In this document: positions 42,159-50,877 of the stretch, piece by piece
How the letters are laid out: the number at the start of each line of letters is the position of its first letter
How positions within the stretch are numbered: position 1 is the stretch's first letter
Source: UBA11986 sp031402435
GTDB taxonomy: Bacteria; Bacteroidota; Ignavibacteria; UBA10030; UBA6906
Length of the DNA stretch: 64,000 nt
NCBI GenBank assembly: GCA_031402435.1
Contig: JANNSJ010000039.1
Coordinates: 11,049-75,048, forward strand
Direction: 5' to 3'
The notes under the pieces: model-generated
The model's database searches: none
Told to the model about the DNA's origin: nothing
Seen by the model: only the letters and a program-made list of their open reading frames with translations
Translations under genes and position numbers: made by a program

Positions 42159-42195
42159 TTGTGTACTGAAAGCCCTTCACTCATTGAAACTCTTC

Positions 42196-44439
42196 ATGTC
42201 ATTTCTTGATCAGCTCAATCCCGCGCAACGAGAAGCAGTTACCACGATCGATGGTCCCGTGATCATCATCGCCGGTGCGGGAAGCGGCAAGACGCGTGTG
42301 TTAACCTACCGCGCTGCTCATCTCCTCGGCACCGGAGTGCGTCCTGATTCCGTGCTTGCTCTGACGTTCACCAACAAGGCGGCGAACGAGATGAAGGGAA
42401 GGATCACGACGCTTGTCCAGAACGAGAGCAAAAGCATCTGGATGGGGACATTTCATTCCGTGTTTGCGCGTGTGCTTCGCAAGGAAGGGGAGCGTCTCGG
42501 CTATGGGCGCAACTTTACGATCTATGATACGGATGATTCCCTGGCGCTTGTCAGAAACATCATGAACAGTCTGAAGATTTCGCAGCAACAATTCAATCCC
42601 CAGGGAATTCGCTCGCGTATCAGCGGAGCCAAGAATCAGATGGTGTCTGTAAAGTCCTATAACGCGGGCGCCATGGATCCGTTGGCGGAACGCACGGGAA
42701 TGGTGTACGAGGAGTATGACAAGAAATTGAAGGCGTCGAATGCAATGGACTTTGATGACCTGCTGCTCAAGCCGCTAGAACTGTTTAAAAAATTCCCTGA
42801 CGTTCTCGAACGCTATCAGTACCGCTTCCGCTATATTCTTGTCGATGAGTATCAGGACACGAACCGCGTGCAGTATCAACTCATTACCGAATTGGCAAAA
42901 CAGCATCGGAACATTTGCGTTGTTGGTGATGATGCGCAGAGCATCTACGCGTTCCGCGGGGCGGATATCCGCAACATTCTGGATTTCGAGAAGGACTATC
43001 CGGATTGCAAGCTCATAAGGCTCGAACAGAACTATCGCTCCACGAAAACCATTCTTGCTGCTGCCGGATCAATCATCAAGAACAACCTCAACCAGATTCC
43101 GAAAACACTGTGGACTGACAATGCGGAAGGTGAGCAGCTTTCACTCTACATGTGCGCGGATGAGATGGAGGAAGGATACAAGATCGTCTCCTTGATCGGA
43201 GAGGAATCGCACAAGAAGAAACTCGATCTGAAAGACTTTGCCGTTCTCTACCGGACGAACGCCCAGTCCCGTGCGCTTGAAGATGCACTGCGCCGGAACG
43301 GGATAGCATACATCATTGTCGGCGGTACCGCATTCTACAAACGCAAAGAGATCAAGGACGTGCTCGCCTATCTCAGAGTCGTTGTGAATCCTCTGGACGA
43401 GGAGAGTCTTCTGCGTATTATCAACTATCCGGCCCGCTCGATCGGTGATACGACGCTTGCCAAACTGAGAACGCTGGCAACAGAGCAGAGTCTGTCATTA
43501 CTTGATGTCATGGCATCGCCGTTGATCGCTGATCTTCTTCCTGAGAAAACCGTTGCTGCTGTCCGCCGCTTCTATGCGATGATAAAAAAATACATCGACT
43601 TGAAGAGCCAGATTTCCGCGAGTGAATTGGCCGGGGTCATGGTAGATGAGTTGGGCATCCTTCGTGAGATGAAGGAAGAGAACACGATGGAGTCTCTCGC
43701 ACGCCGTGAGAATATCCAGGAATTGATATCCGCTTTAACGGAATTCAACGATACGCACCCCGGCGCGGGCCTCGAAGATTTTCTGGAAGAAGTCTCTCTT
43801 GTCTCTGATGTGGATATGGCGGAGTTTGGACATAACGCCGTGACCCTGATGACTCTTCATGCTGCCAAGGGATTGGAGTTTCAGGTGGTGTTCATCGCGG
43901 GATTGGAAGAGGGATTATTCCCTGTGGCGAATGCGATGATGGAACCAAAGGAACTTGAAGAGGAACGCCGCTTGTTCTACGTTGGCATTACGCGGGCGAT
44001 GCAGAAGCTTCATTTGCTCTCAGCTCAAACCCGGTATCGATTCGGTGAGAGAAGCTATTCGGTAAAGTCCCGCTTCCTTGATGAGATGGATCAGAGTCTG
44101 ATTGCTGCCGCTCCGAGCGCAAGCTTGTCACCTGCGCCGTACCGGCGATCGGTGAACGGTGCTTCCCGTGCCGTGCCAATGCGTACCAGTCCAGTCCGTC
44201 GCAAACCCGCCGATGACGTTGCCCCATACTTCGCTGACACGATGCCTAAGTACGAAGACGAATCACAGGATCCTGTTGCCACCAAAGTTGGAGCCCGCGT
44301 GGTCCACGAATCGTTCGGGCGGGGAAGAGTCGTCGCGATTGACGGACGCGGAGACAATGCACGCGCCGTCGTTGACTTCGAAGGCTATGGCAGAAAGCAC
44401 CTCATGCTGAAGTTTGCCAATCTTAGATCTGCTGGTTAA
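42196..44439 (+). CDS. pcrA: UvrD/PcrA superfamily 1 DNA helicase
   Basis: 3'-5' helicase for nucleotide excision and recombination control. The 747-residue protein shows the Q-motif (L-N-P-A-Q-R-E-A-V), Walker A G-A-G-S-G-K-T, Walker B D-E-Y-Q-D-T-N, Q-N-Y-R-S-T in motif IV, T-L-H-A-A-K-G-L-E-F in motif V and E-E-R-R-L-F-Y-V-G-I-T-R-A in motif VI. The last 55 residues (V-V-H-E-S-F-G-R-G-R-V, then D-F-E-G-Y-G-R-K-H-L-M) are the Tudor-like domain that binds RNA polymerase in PcrA. The start is ATG 42196; four further codons are open upstream from TTG. Confidence 0.95.
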   Translation: MSFLDQLNPAQREAVTTIDGPVIIIAGAGSGKTRVLTYRAAHLLGTGVRPDSVLALTFTNKAANEMKGRITTLVQNESKSIWMGTFHSVFARVLRKEGERLGYGRNFTIYDTDDSLALVRNIMNSLKISQQQFNPQGIRSRISGAKNQMVSVKSYNAGAMDPLAERTGMVYEEYDKKLKASNAMDFDDLLLKPLELFKKFPDVLERYQYRFRYILVDEYQDTNRVQYQLITELAKQHRNICVVGDDAQSIYAFRGADIRNILDFEKDYPDCKLIRLEQNYRSTKTILAAAGSIIKNNLNQIPKTLWTDNAEGEQLSLYMCADEMEEGYKIVSLIGEESHKKKLDLKDFAVLYRTNAQSRALEDALRRNGIAYIIVGGTAFYKRKEIKDVLAYLRVVVNPLDEESLLRIINYPARSIGDTTLAKLRTLATEQSLSLLDVMASPLIADLLPEKTVAAVRRFYAMIKKYIDLKSQISASELAGVMVDELGILREMKEENTMESLARRENIQELISALTEFNDTHPGAGLEDFLEEVSLVSDVDMAEFGHNAVTLMTLHAAKGLEFQVVFIAGLEEGLFPVANAMMEPKELEEERRLFYVGITRAMQKLHLLSAQTRYRFGERSYSVKSRFLDEMDQSLIAAAPSASLSPAPYRRSVNGASRAVPMRTSPVRRKPADDVAPYFADTMPKYEDESQDPVATKVGARVVHESFGRGRVVAIDGRGDNARAVVDFEGYGRKHLMLKFANLRSAG

Positions 44440-44505
44440 TCATTTTGCGGCTGTTGTTCCCGCCTCTTGATTTTCTAATTCCTTAGCTCTAAATTTCTGA
44501 AGCTC

Positions 44506-44536
44506 TTCTGTTCTTGTCTTCTGTGTCCTACATTGA
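44506..44536 (+). promoter_or_regulatory. Predicted promoter for the sialidase-like T9SS gene
   Basis: TTC (44506-44508, one base off TTG), 20 bases, TACATTGA (44529-44536), 35 bases before the ATG at 44572. Confidence 0.35.
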
Positions 44537-44571
44537 AAACGTCCCTCTTCACTCTAAAGGAAGCCATTCCT

Positions 44572-47500
44572 ATGAATCGCTTTGGGGTTTGCAATGCCAG
44601 TCTTCTTCTGTTGCTCTTGGCCGTCCATACAAGTTTGGAGGCTAAGAATGGGGCTGCACTCAATGCCATTACTCGTTTTCCATATCAGGATACTACCAGA
44701 TCCGTTTCTGAAGCATTCCCTCTCACGCTTTCGGATCAAACAGTGATATTTGTGTGGGCAGAAACGACGGCTATTCGCTATTCCAAGAGTACGGACGGCG
44801 GAGCGACATGGAATGCCCCATCCATTGTTCGTGACAGCCTCATCAATCCACTCACGCTTACTGGAATTCGAACGATGTCTGGGCGATTGATTGTGGCTTG
44901 GTACAATAACCCTGGAGTTCGATACACAATCTCTGACGACAATGGGGTGACTTGGTCCTCGCCAGCAAGTGTTGTTGGGGCGGGAGGAGCTTTTCTCCAA
45001 TTCTCTCAAACCTCTGATGGAAAGATCTGGTTAGCATGGCGGTCCTCCATTGGCGGGGGAGTTGGTGGACGATATGTAACAAGCACTGACAACGGCAACA
45101 CATGGGGTTCGACTCAATCACTGTCCAATACCCCAGGAAGGAATGACCTGTTCTTTTTGAGTGGTCAAGGTGGTGTAGTACATTGCATCTATTCGACCCA
45201 AAGTGCTCAGTCAAACATCGAACGAATCACAAGCACCAACGGAGGTGTCACTTGGTCTACCGCTGTTCCGATTCTGAACACTGATGTTCCGGAGAAGAGG
45301 CCGAGAATTGCAAAGCAATCCGATGGCGACATCTGGTTGTTGTACGAGTTTACACGTAATGATACGATGCCAGTTGTTTACCAAACAATGGATGTTAACT
45401 ATGTTGTCAGCACTGACAGCGGCACAACGTGGAGTTCTCCGACGCCTTTCACGAGATTTGTTGGCAACGACTATAAGCACAATGTGGCGATGCTGAATGA
45501 TGCACCCTTCGTCACGTTTGCATCATCAAGATGGGCCGCCGGTGACCGACTCTGGTACGGTATAGTAGGAGTAACTCCAGATGATAACCCGCCCCCGATT
45601 TTCTTTTCCGGGTCACAATTGCATTTCTACAGCGACCTGGAAAACTGGATTCGTGCATCTGTAGATGACGAAGAAGGGATTGCTTCGGTAGCAGCGAGCT
45701 ACTCTGTGGACAGCATTAGCTATCCCCCGGTACAGTTGTTTGATGATGGGTTGCACTGGGACGACCAGCCAGGGGACAATACTTGGGGAGGTTCTGTTGC
45801 ATCGTTTCCAAATGGATTGCTTGAGTGTCGATTTGTAATAAGCGATATCGGAGGAAATACACTCAATGATGTTTATGGGTTCAACTCACCCAGTTATTTC
45901 CCGCCATCCACCACGCATGTTACCCAGGGAAGCTCAATGCGTGTTGCATTCAATCGTTTGGCAACCTTCGGCAAACATGTGTTACCAAGTGCAACATATC
46001 CCAGCTACGGTCTAAGGTACCCGGATATACCCTTTGAACATGTTTATGGCGCTGGTATATGGGTTGGTGGAAAAATCGATACAACCGCAAGTGGGACTGG
46101 CGAAAGAATAAAGGCGGTCTCCACTGGGTACGACGGCTATTTTGCACCACTGAATGAATTCTTGCCGCGATCGCAGTCTGATTCGATCTGGATGGTGTAT
46201 GGCAGGAATGCAACGAAGCCATCCGGGTGGGATCAATACTGGGGAAGTGCACTCCAATTTCATCCTTTCGGTGATGAGAATTTTTATAATCAATATGATG
46301 ACTATACGAATCCTGTCAATCTGCGTTCGATGAAACTCAATATCATCCAGAGCTCCTATACATGGAACGATCCGCAGGGAGAGGGAATTCAGATTCTTGA
46401 GTTCAGGGTCATGAACAACTCTACGCGGACCATAGATAGTGCTTATGTGGCATTCTTCATGGATGCGGATGTTGGCCCCATTGAACAACCCGACTACAAA
46501 TTGAGAAATTGTTCGGGTTTTCTTCCTGCTTCTCGCGTAGCCTATACAATGAATCCAGTTGACTTTGGGTCTACGTCGGTAGGTGTGTCCGTGTTAAACG
46601 CGGATGAGCCTTTGGATTCTCTGCGATTCACCTTCCAGTGGTATCCCGCACCCCAAAGCCCAAATTCTGACGCTTTGAAATACGATCTCATGAGTTCGGG
46701 TGTTGTTAAACCCGACGAGTATCCGGCGGGGTCCGACACGCGATTTCTTGTTTCATTTGGGCCTTTTGCGATCCAACCATACACAGCAATTAACCCGGAC
46801 ACTCTCCGCGTTGCATTCGCGCTTCTATCAGCAACAGACTTGAATCAATTGCAAGTGCACGCAAACAGAGCTTACGATATCTATCAAACTATCCTGGGAG
46901 AGGCAGCATTGCTCAACGTTAACCTTGCTGCAGGCTGGAACCTCATCTCTAACCCTGTGACGAACCCAATCCCAGGAGACTCGGTGAGACAGCTCTACCC
47001 AACGTCCTTCAACCCGTACGCATTCGAGTTCAGCGGTGGCTATGTACACTCATTCAGAATGTTGAATGGCAAGGGCTATTGGGAAAAATTCCCCAGTGCT
47101 ACCTCAAACGCAATCATAGGAACACCTCGTTTGAGTGACTCTATAAGTGTCGTTGCGGGCTGGAACATTATTGGATCCATCAGCGACCCGGTTGATACCA
47201 GCACCATTGTCAGTATCCCGCCCGGATTAAGAGTATCAAAATGGTTCGGCTACTCTGCCGGGTACAATCCGGTTACCCAACTGATTCCGGGGCAGGGATA
47301 CTGGGTGAAGTCGTCGAGCTCAGGAAAGTTCATTCTCGCAAGTCAGCTCACAACAAAATCAGCTTTGGCCCGGTCATCTGGAGTCGAAGCTTTGGATGTT
47401 CTTAATTGTTTGACTATCACCGACAGCAGGGGAGGTTCGCAAACTTTGTACTTCGGTGCAGACGCGAATAACGATATTCAGTCGGACATGTACGCGATGC

Positions 47501-48063
47501 CACCAACACCGCCCCAGAGTGCATTTGATGCACGTTTTGATACTCCCGACGGCGGCTCGATGGTTCAGACGCATGGCGTGGAGGTATCGGAGGCCGTCGA
47601 ATTTACGGTGGCTATTCAATCTGATGCCTATCCCGTGACGTTCTCTTGGAAGATAAAGAACTCATCATATGCGTTGACTGATGGTCAGGGAAGCAAAGTG
47701 TTCTCACCGAAAGAAATGATTGGCGAAGGAAGTTTGAGGATCCTCAATAGCAGTATCAACAAGGTCAGCGTGAAGCTGACTGGAAGCACACTGTTGCCGA
47801 AGGAGTTTTCCTTGTCTCAGAACTATCCTAACCCCTTCAATCCTTCAACGACAATCAAATACAATCTGCCGAAAGGCTCGCATGTGAGTCTCAAGTTGTT
47901 CAACATACTTGGTCAGGAAGTTGCAACACTCGTGAACGAAGAACAGAAAGCCGGGTACAAGTCAATCGAGTGGAACGCAGCCAATGTTGCCAGCGGTGTG
48001 TACATGTACCAACTCAAATCAGCCAACTATGTGAGTACGAAAAAGGCGCTTCTACTGCGGTAG
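44572..48063 (+). CDS. Large T9SS cargo protein with sialidase-like BNR propeller
   Basis: The start is ATG 44572 behind AAAGGAAG; upstream codons from TTG lack a ribosome site. The 1163-residue product has a signal peptide and, at residues 20-330, Asp-box repeats (S-T-D-G-G-A-T-W, S-D-D-N-G-V-T-W, S-T-D-N-G-N-T-W, S-T-D-S-G-T-T-W) of a sialidase-type propeller. A middle beta region follows, then a module with W-N-L-I-S-N-P and W-N-I-I-G-S-I (about 785-920) shared with the protease at position 2. The C-terminus has N-Y-P-N-P-F-N-P, L-F-N-I-L-G-Q-E-V and G-V-Y-M-Y-Q-L. The catalytic residues of true sialidases were not identified, so enzymatic activity is doubtful. Confidence 0.85.
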   Translation: MNRFGVCNASLLLLLLAVHTSLEAKNGAALNAITRFPYQDTTRSVSEAFPLTLSDQTVIFVWAETTAIRYSKSTDGGATWNAPSIVRDSLINPLTLTGIRTMSGRLIVAWYNNPGVRYTISDDNGVTWSSPASVVGAGGAFLQFSQTSDGKIWLAWRSSIGGGVGGRYVTSTDNGNTWGSTQSLSNTPGRNDLFFLSGQGGVVHCIYSTQSAQSNIERITSTNGGVTWSTAVPILNTDVPEKRPRIAKQSDGDIWLLYEFTRNDTMPVVYQTMDVNYVVSTDSGTTWSSPTPFTRFVGNDYKHNVAMLNDAPFVTFASSRWAAGDRLWYGIVGVTPDDNPPPIFFSGSQLHFYSDLENWIRASVDDEEGIASVAASYSVDSISYPPVQLFDDGLHWDDQPGDNTWGGSVASFPNGLLECRFVISDIGGNTLNDVYGFNSPSYFPPSTTHVTQGSSMRVAFNRLATFGKHVLPSATYPSYGLRYPDIPFEHVYGAGIWVGGKIDTTASGTGERIKAVSTGYDGYFAPLNEFLPRSQSDSIWMVYGRNATKPSGWDQYWGSALQFHPFGDENFYNQYDDYTNPVNLRSMKLNIIQSSYTWNDPQGEGIQILEFRVMNNSTRTIDSAYVAFFMDADVGPIEQPDYKLRNCSGFLPASRVAYTMNPVDFGSTSVGVSVLNADEPLDSLRFTFQWYPAPQSPNSDALKYDLMSSGVVKPDEYPAGSDTRFLVSFGPFAIQPYTAINPDTLRVAFALLSATDLNQLQVHANRAYDIYQTILGEAALLNVNLAAGWNLISNPVTNPIPGDSVRQLYPTSFNPYAFEFSGGYVHSFRMLNGKGYWEKFPSATSNAIIGTPRLSDSISVVAGWNIIGSISDPVDTSTIVSIPPGLRVSKWFGYSAGYNPVTQLIPGQGYWVKSSSSGKFILASQLTTKSALARSSGVEALDVLNCLTITDSRGGSQTLYFGADANNDIQSDMYAMPPTPPQSAFDARFDTPDGGSMVQTHGVEVSEAVEFTVAIQSDAYPVTFSWKIKNSSYALTDGQGSKVFSPKEMIGEGSLRILNSSINKVSVKLTGSTLLPKEFSLSQNYPNPFNPSTTIKYNLPKGSHVSLKLFNILGQEVATLVNEEQKAGYKSIEWNAANVASGVYMYQLKSANYVSTKKALLLR

Positions 48064-48091
48064 GGAAAAGTGCATACTCGATTATCCTTCG

Positions 48092-48113
48092 GTGCCGTTC
48101 CACTGGACGGCAC
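48092..48113 (+). terminator. Possible terminator after the sialidase-like gene
   Basis: GTGCCGT, eight-base loop, ACGGCAC: a perfect 7-bp stem 28 bases past the stop. The following sequence is T-rich but interrupted, so function is uncertain. Confidence 0.4.
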
Positions 48114-48124
48114 TTACTCATTCC

Positions 48125-48155
48125 TTGTCTTTCCCCTCTTGTTTTCTTATACTTC
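48125..48155 (+). promoter_or_regulatory. Predicted Bacteroidota-type promoter for the YihY-family gene
   Basis: TTG (48125-48127), 20 bases, TATACTTC (48148-48155), 43 bases before the ATG at 48199. Confidence 0.5.
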
Positions 48156-48198
48156 TCTCCGTAACCCCTTCGGTTCATATACACATAGTATCTTCAGT

Positions 48199-49119
48199 AT
48201 GATTGAGTTTGTTATAAAGACGGTCAAGGTCTCGCTTCACATTCTGGAAGCAGGATGGTTTTATGTAAGGTCGATTTCCAGAAAGCTCTTCGAAGACGAT
48301 ATCTTCTTTCTTGCTTCCGGGATTGCGTTCAACGGCATTCTCACGATGATTCCCCTCATGTTGCTGTCGGCATCTGCGTTGGGTGTCTTTCTCAACTCAT
48401 CTGATCTCGGCGTCCGGCAGCTCAACGAGGTCCTTGATGCGGTGTTTCCTCCGCAGCCTTTTGCCATGAGCATCAAGGAATCGATCCTGACGGTCATCTC
48501 GGATATCATCCGGTATAGGACATCGTTGGGGCTGTTCGGCGTCTTTGTACTCATCTGGACTGCAACGTCGCTCTTCGATGCATTGCGCAGCGCGTTGCAC
48601 AAAATCTATAGACTGCCAAAAACCCGAACACTGATGCAGAGCATCGCCCATGGCATTGGCTTTGTTTTTCTTGCCTTCATTTTATTCGTCGGGTCAAACT
48701 TTGCCATCTGGTTTGTCTCACTACTTGAAAATATTGCGTTGAGTGTCCCCGCATTCTCGGCACTACACCTCAAGAGCCTCGGTGAATCGCTGCCGACGGC
48801 GATCGTGATTGTTCTGACTGCATTCACGTTTTACATAGTGTACCGGTACATTCCTGATTCCAAACCACCGAAGGCAACGGGAATGATTTCCACAATCACG
48901 ACGACAGTCCTCTGGGTGATTTCAGGAAAGCTCTTCGGTATTTATCTGTCAGACTTCTCTTCGATTGCGAGTATCTACGGACCGTATGCGTTCATTCTCG
49001 TGTTGTTGCTCTGGGTATATTATTCGAGTATTATCTTTGTCATCGGCGGCATCTTCGGACAGGTATACTGGGAGCGGTTGAAGCTGAAGGAATCCGGCCA
49101 GCTTGAACGTTGGGTATAG
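48199..49119 (+). CDS. YihY/BrkB-family inner-membrane protein
   Basis: The 306-residue protein (ATG 48199) has six hydrophobic helices. Family landmarks are D-D-I-F-F-L-A-S-G-I-A-F-N near residue 32, W-T-A-T-S-L-F-D-A-L-R-S-A-L near residue 117, Y-R-Y-I-P-D in the middle, and Y-G-P-Y-A-F-I-L-V-L-L-L-W-V-Y-Y-S near residue 275. YihY proteins were once taken as RNase BN; that enzyme is now assigned elsewhere and their role is unsettled. An earlier open start at 48070 would run across the predicted promoter and is rejected. The following gene appears to have its own promoter within this gene's end. Confidence 0.88.
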   Translation: MIEFVIKTVKVSLHILEAGWFYVRSISRKLFEDDIFFLASGIAFNGILTMIPLMLLSASALGVFLNSSDLGVRQLNEVLDAVFPPQPFAMSIKESILTVISDIIRYRTSLGLFGVFVLIWTATSLFDALRSALHKIYRLPKTRTLMQSIAHGIGFVFLAFILFVGSNFAIWFVSLLENIALSVPAFSALHLKSLGESLPTAIVIVLTAFTFYIVYRYIPDSKPPKATGMISTITTTVLWVISGKLFGIYLSDFSSIASIYGPYAFILVLLLWVYYSSIIFVIGGIFGQVYWERLKLKESGQLERWV

Positions 49120-49140
49120 CCGACTCTTTGCATACGTACA
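49110..49140 (+). promoter_or_regulatory. Predicted promoter for the acyl-CoA carboxylase gene
   Basis: TTG (49110-49112), 20 bases, TACGTACA (49133-49140), 26 bases before the ATG. The -7 box is a poorer match than the others, and the -33 element overlaps the preceding stop region. Confidence 0.35.
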
Positions 49141-49166
49141 TCACCATTTCATAAGCGGACAATCAT

Positions 49167-50714
49167 ATGTCAAAAAACTCGATTGAACATCTTCACGCAC
49201 TTCAACAGGCAGCGTTACTCGGCGGCGGCCAACAACGCATCGACGACCAACATAAGAAGGGCAAACTCACCGCACGTGAGCGCGTGAACATCCTGCTGGA
49301 TGAGGGAAGTTTTGAAGAGATGGATATGTTCGTTGAACACCGGTCATCGGACTTTGGATTGGAGAAGCAGCGTTACCTCGGCGATGGCGTGGTGACGGGA
49401 ACCGGGAAAATTGATGGACGTCTCGTCTGTGTATTCAGTCAGGATTTCACGGTTTTCGGTGGTTCGCTTTCTGAGGCGCACGCCGAGAAGATCGGCAAGG
49501 TCATGGATCTTGCGATGAAGGTGGGATGTCCCATCATTGGACTCAACGATTCGGGTGGCGCACGGATACAAGAAGGAGTGGTGAGTCTCGGCGGGTACGC
49601 GGATATTTTTCTCCGCAACACGCTTGCTTCCGGTGTCGTGCCGCAGATTTCTGCAATCATGGGACCATGTGCCGGAGGGGCGGTGTATTCACCGGCGATT
49701 ACCGACTTCACTTTGATGGTGAAGAACACAAGCTACATGTTCGTGACCGGACCCAATGTTGTGAAGACTGTGACTCATGAAGAAGTAAGTTCGGAAGAAC
49801 TTGGGGGAGCAATGACGCATGCTTCAAAAAGCGGCGTTGCACATTTTGCATGCGAGAATGAAGTTGACTGTCTCCAGACTATTCGTCAACTGGTCGGGTT
49901 CATTCCATCAAACAATCTTGATGATGCGCCCATCGTGCAACCACGTGATAATCCGAACAGGAGGGACGCGGAACTTGATTCACTGATTCCAGAGAACACC
50001 AGCAAGCCGTATGACATGAAGCAGGTGATCGCAAGGGTCCTCGACGACGGGAAGTTCCTTGAAGTACACCGCTACTATGCGGAGAACATCGTTGTCGGGT
50101 TTGGCAGATTGGATGGTCGCCCGGTTGGCATTGTTGCAAACCAGCCCAATGTTCTTGCAGGTGTGCTGGACATAGACTCATCGAAGAAAGGTGCGCGGTT
50201 TGTCCGTTTCTGCGATGCGTTCAACATCCCGCTTGTGGTGTTTGTGGATGTGCCGGGATTTCTCCCGGGAACAGATCAAGAATGGCGGGGCATCATTACG
50301 AATGGAGCAAAGTTGCTCTACGCATTCTGCGAAGCAACGGTTCCGAAGGTAACCGTGATAACCCGGAAGGCGTACGGCGGCGCGTATGACGTCATGAATT
50401 CAAAGCACGTTCGGGGCGATATGAACTTCGCATGGCCGGGCGCCGAGATCGCAGTGATGGGACCCAAGGGAGCGGCGGAGATCATCTTCAAGAAGGAACT
50501 CGACCAGGCACAAAACAAAGAGCAGGCGCTTGCTGAAAAGGAACGTGAGTATCGGGAGAAATTTGCCAATCCGTACATGGCTGCGAGCCGCGGGTACATC
50601 GATGCGGTGATTGAGCCGAATGAAACGCGTCCGAGACTCATCCGCGCACTCAGGACACTCGAAACAAAAGTCGATACCAACCCGCGCAAGAAGCACGGGA
50701 ACATTCCTCTTTGA
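49167..50714 (+). CDS. Acyl-CoA carboxylase carboxyltransferase (beta) subunit, PccB/MmdA type
   Basis: The 515-residue protein moves carboxyl groups between carboxybiotin and an acyl-CoA, most likely propionyl-CoA. Both crotonase-fold halves are visible: S-Q-D-F-T-V-F-G-G-S-L and M-G-P-C-A-G-G-A-V-Y-S-P in the first, and D-V-P-G-F-L-P-G-T-D-Q and Y-G-G-A-Y-D-V-M-N-S-K in the second. The conserved M-G-P-K-G-A-A-E-I and C-terminal Y-M-A-A-S-R-G-Y-I-D are present. No biotin carboxylase, biotin carrier or mutase gene is adjacent, so the partner subunits must lie elsewhere. The same family includes methylmalonyl-CoA decarboxylase alpha; without partners the two cannot be separated. Confidence 0.93.
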   Translation: MSKNSIEHLHALQQAALLGGGQQRIDDQHKKGKLTARERVNILLDEGSFEEMDMFVEHRSSDFGLEKQRYLGDGVVTGTGKIDGRLVCVFSQDFTVFGGSLSEAHAEKIGKVMDLAMKVGCPIIGLNDSGGARIQEGVVSLGGYADIFLRNTLASGVVPQISAIMGPCAGGAVYSPAITDFTLMVKNTSYMFVTGPNVVKTVTHEEVSSEELGGAMTHASKSGVAHFACENEVDCLQTIRQLVGFIPSNNLDDAPIVQPRDNPNRRDAELDSLIPENTSKPYDMKQVIARVLDDGKFLEVHRYYAENIVVGFGRLDGRPVGIVANQPNVLAGVLDIDSSKKGARFVRFCDAFNIPLVVFVDVPGFLPGTDQEWRGIITNGAKLLYAFCEATVPKVTVITRKAYGGAYDVMNSKHVRGDMNFAWPGAEIAVMGPKGAAEIIFKKELDQAQNKEQALAEKEREYREKFANPYMAASRGYIDAVIEPNETRPRLIRALRTLETKVDTNPRKKHGNIPL

Positions 50715-50786
50715 CTTCTTTGCGGTAAAATCCTTCCCTTCGTGCAGGCGTGATATACACTTAAAGGAAGTTTAATCAAAAATTCC

Positions 50787-50817
50787 TTGACTCTTCCTGC
50801 ATCAACGTGTATCTTGA
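50787..50817 (+). promoter_or_regulatory. Predicted Bacteroidota-type promoter for the transglycosylase gene
   Basis: TTG (50787-50789), 20 bases, TATCTTGA (50810-50817), 60 bases before the ATG at 50878. Confidence 0.5.
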
Positions 50818-50877
50818 CCGGGCAACTTATACATGTCAGCGATAACATGTATTCACAAATAAATTTTGGTGGGAAGA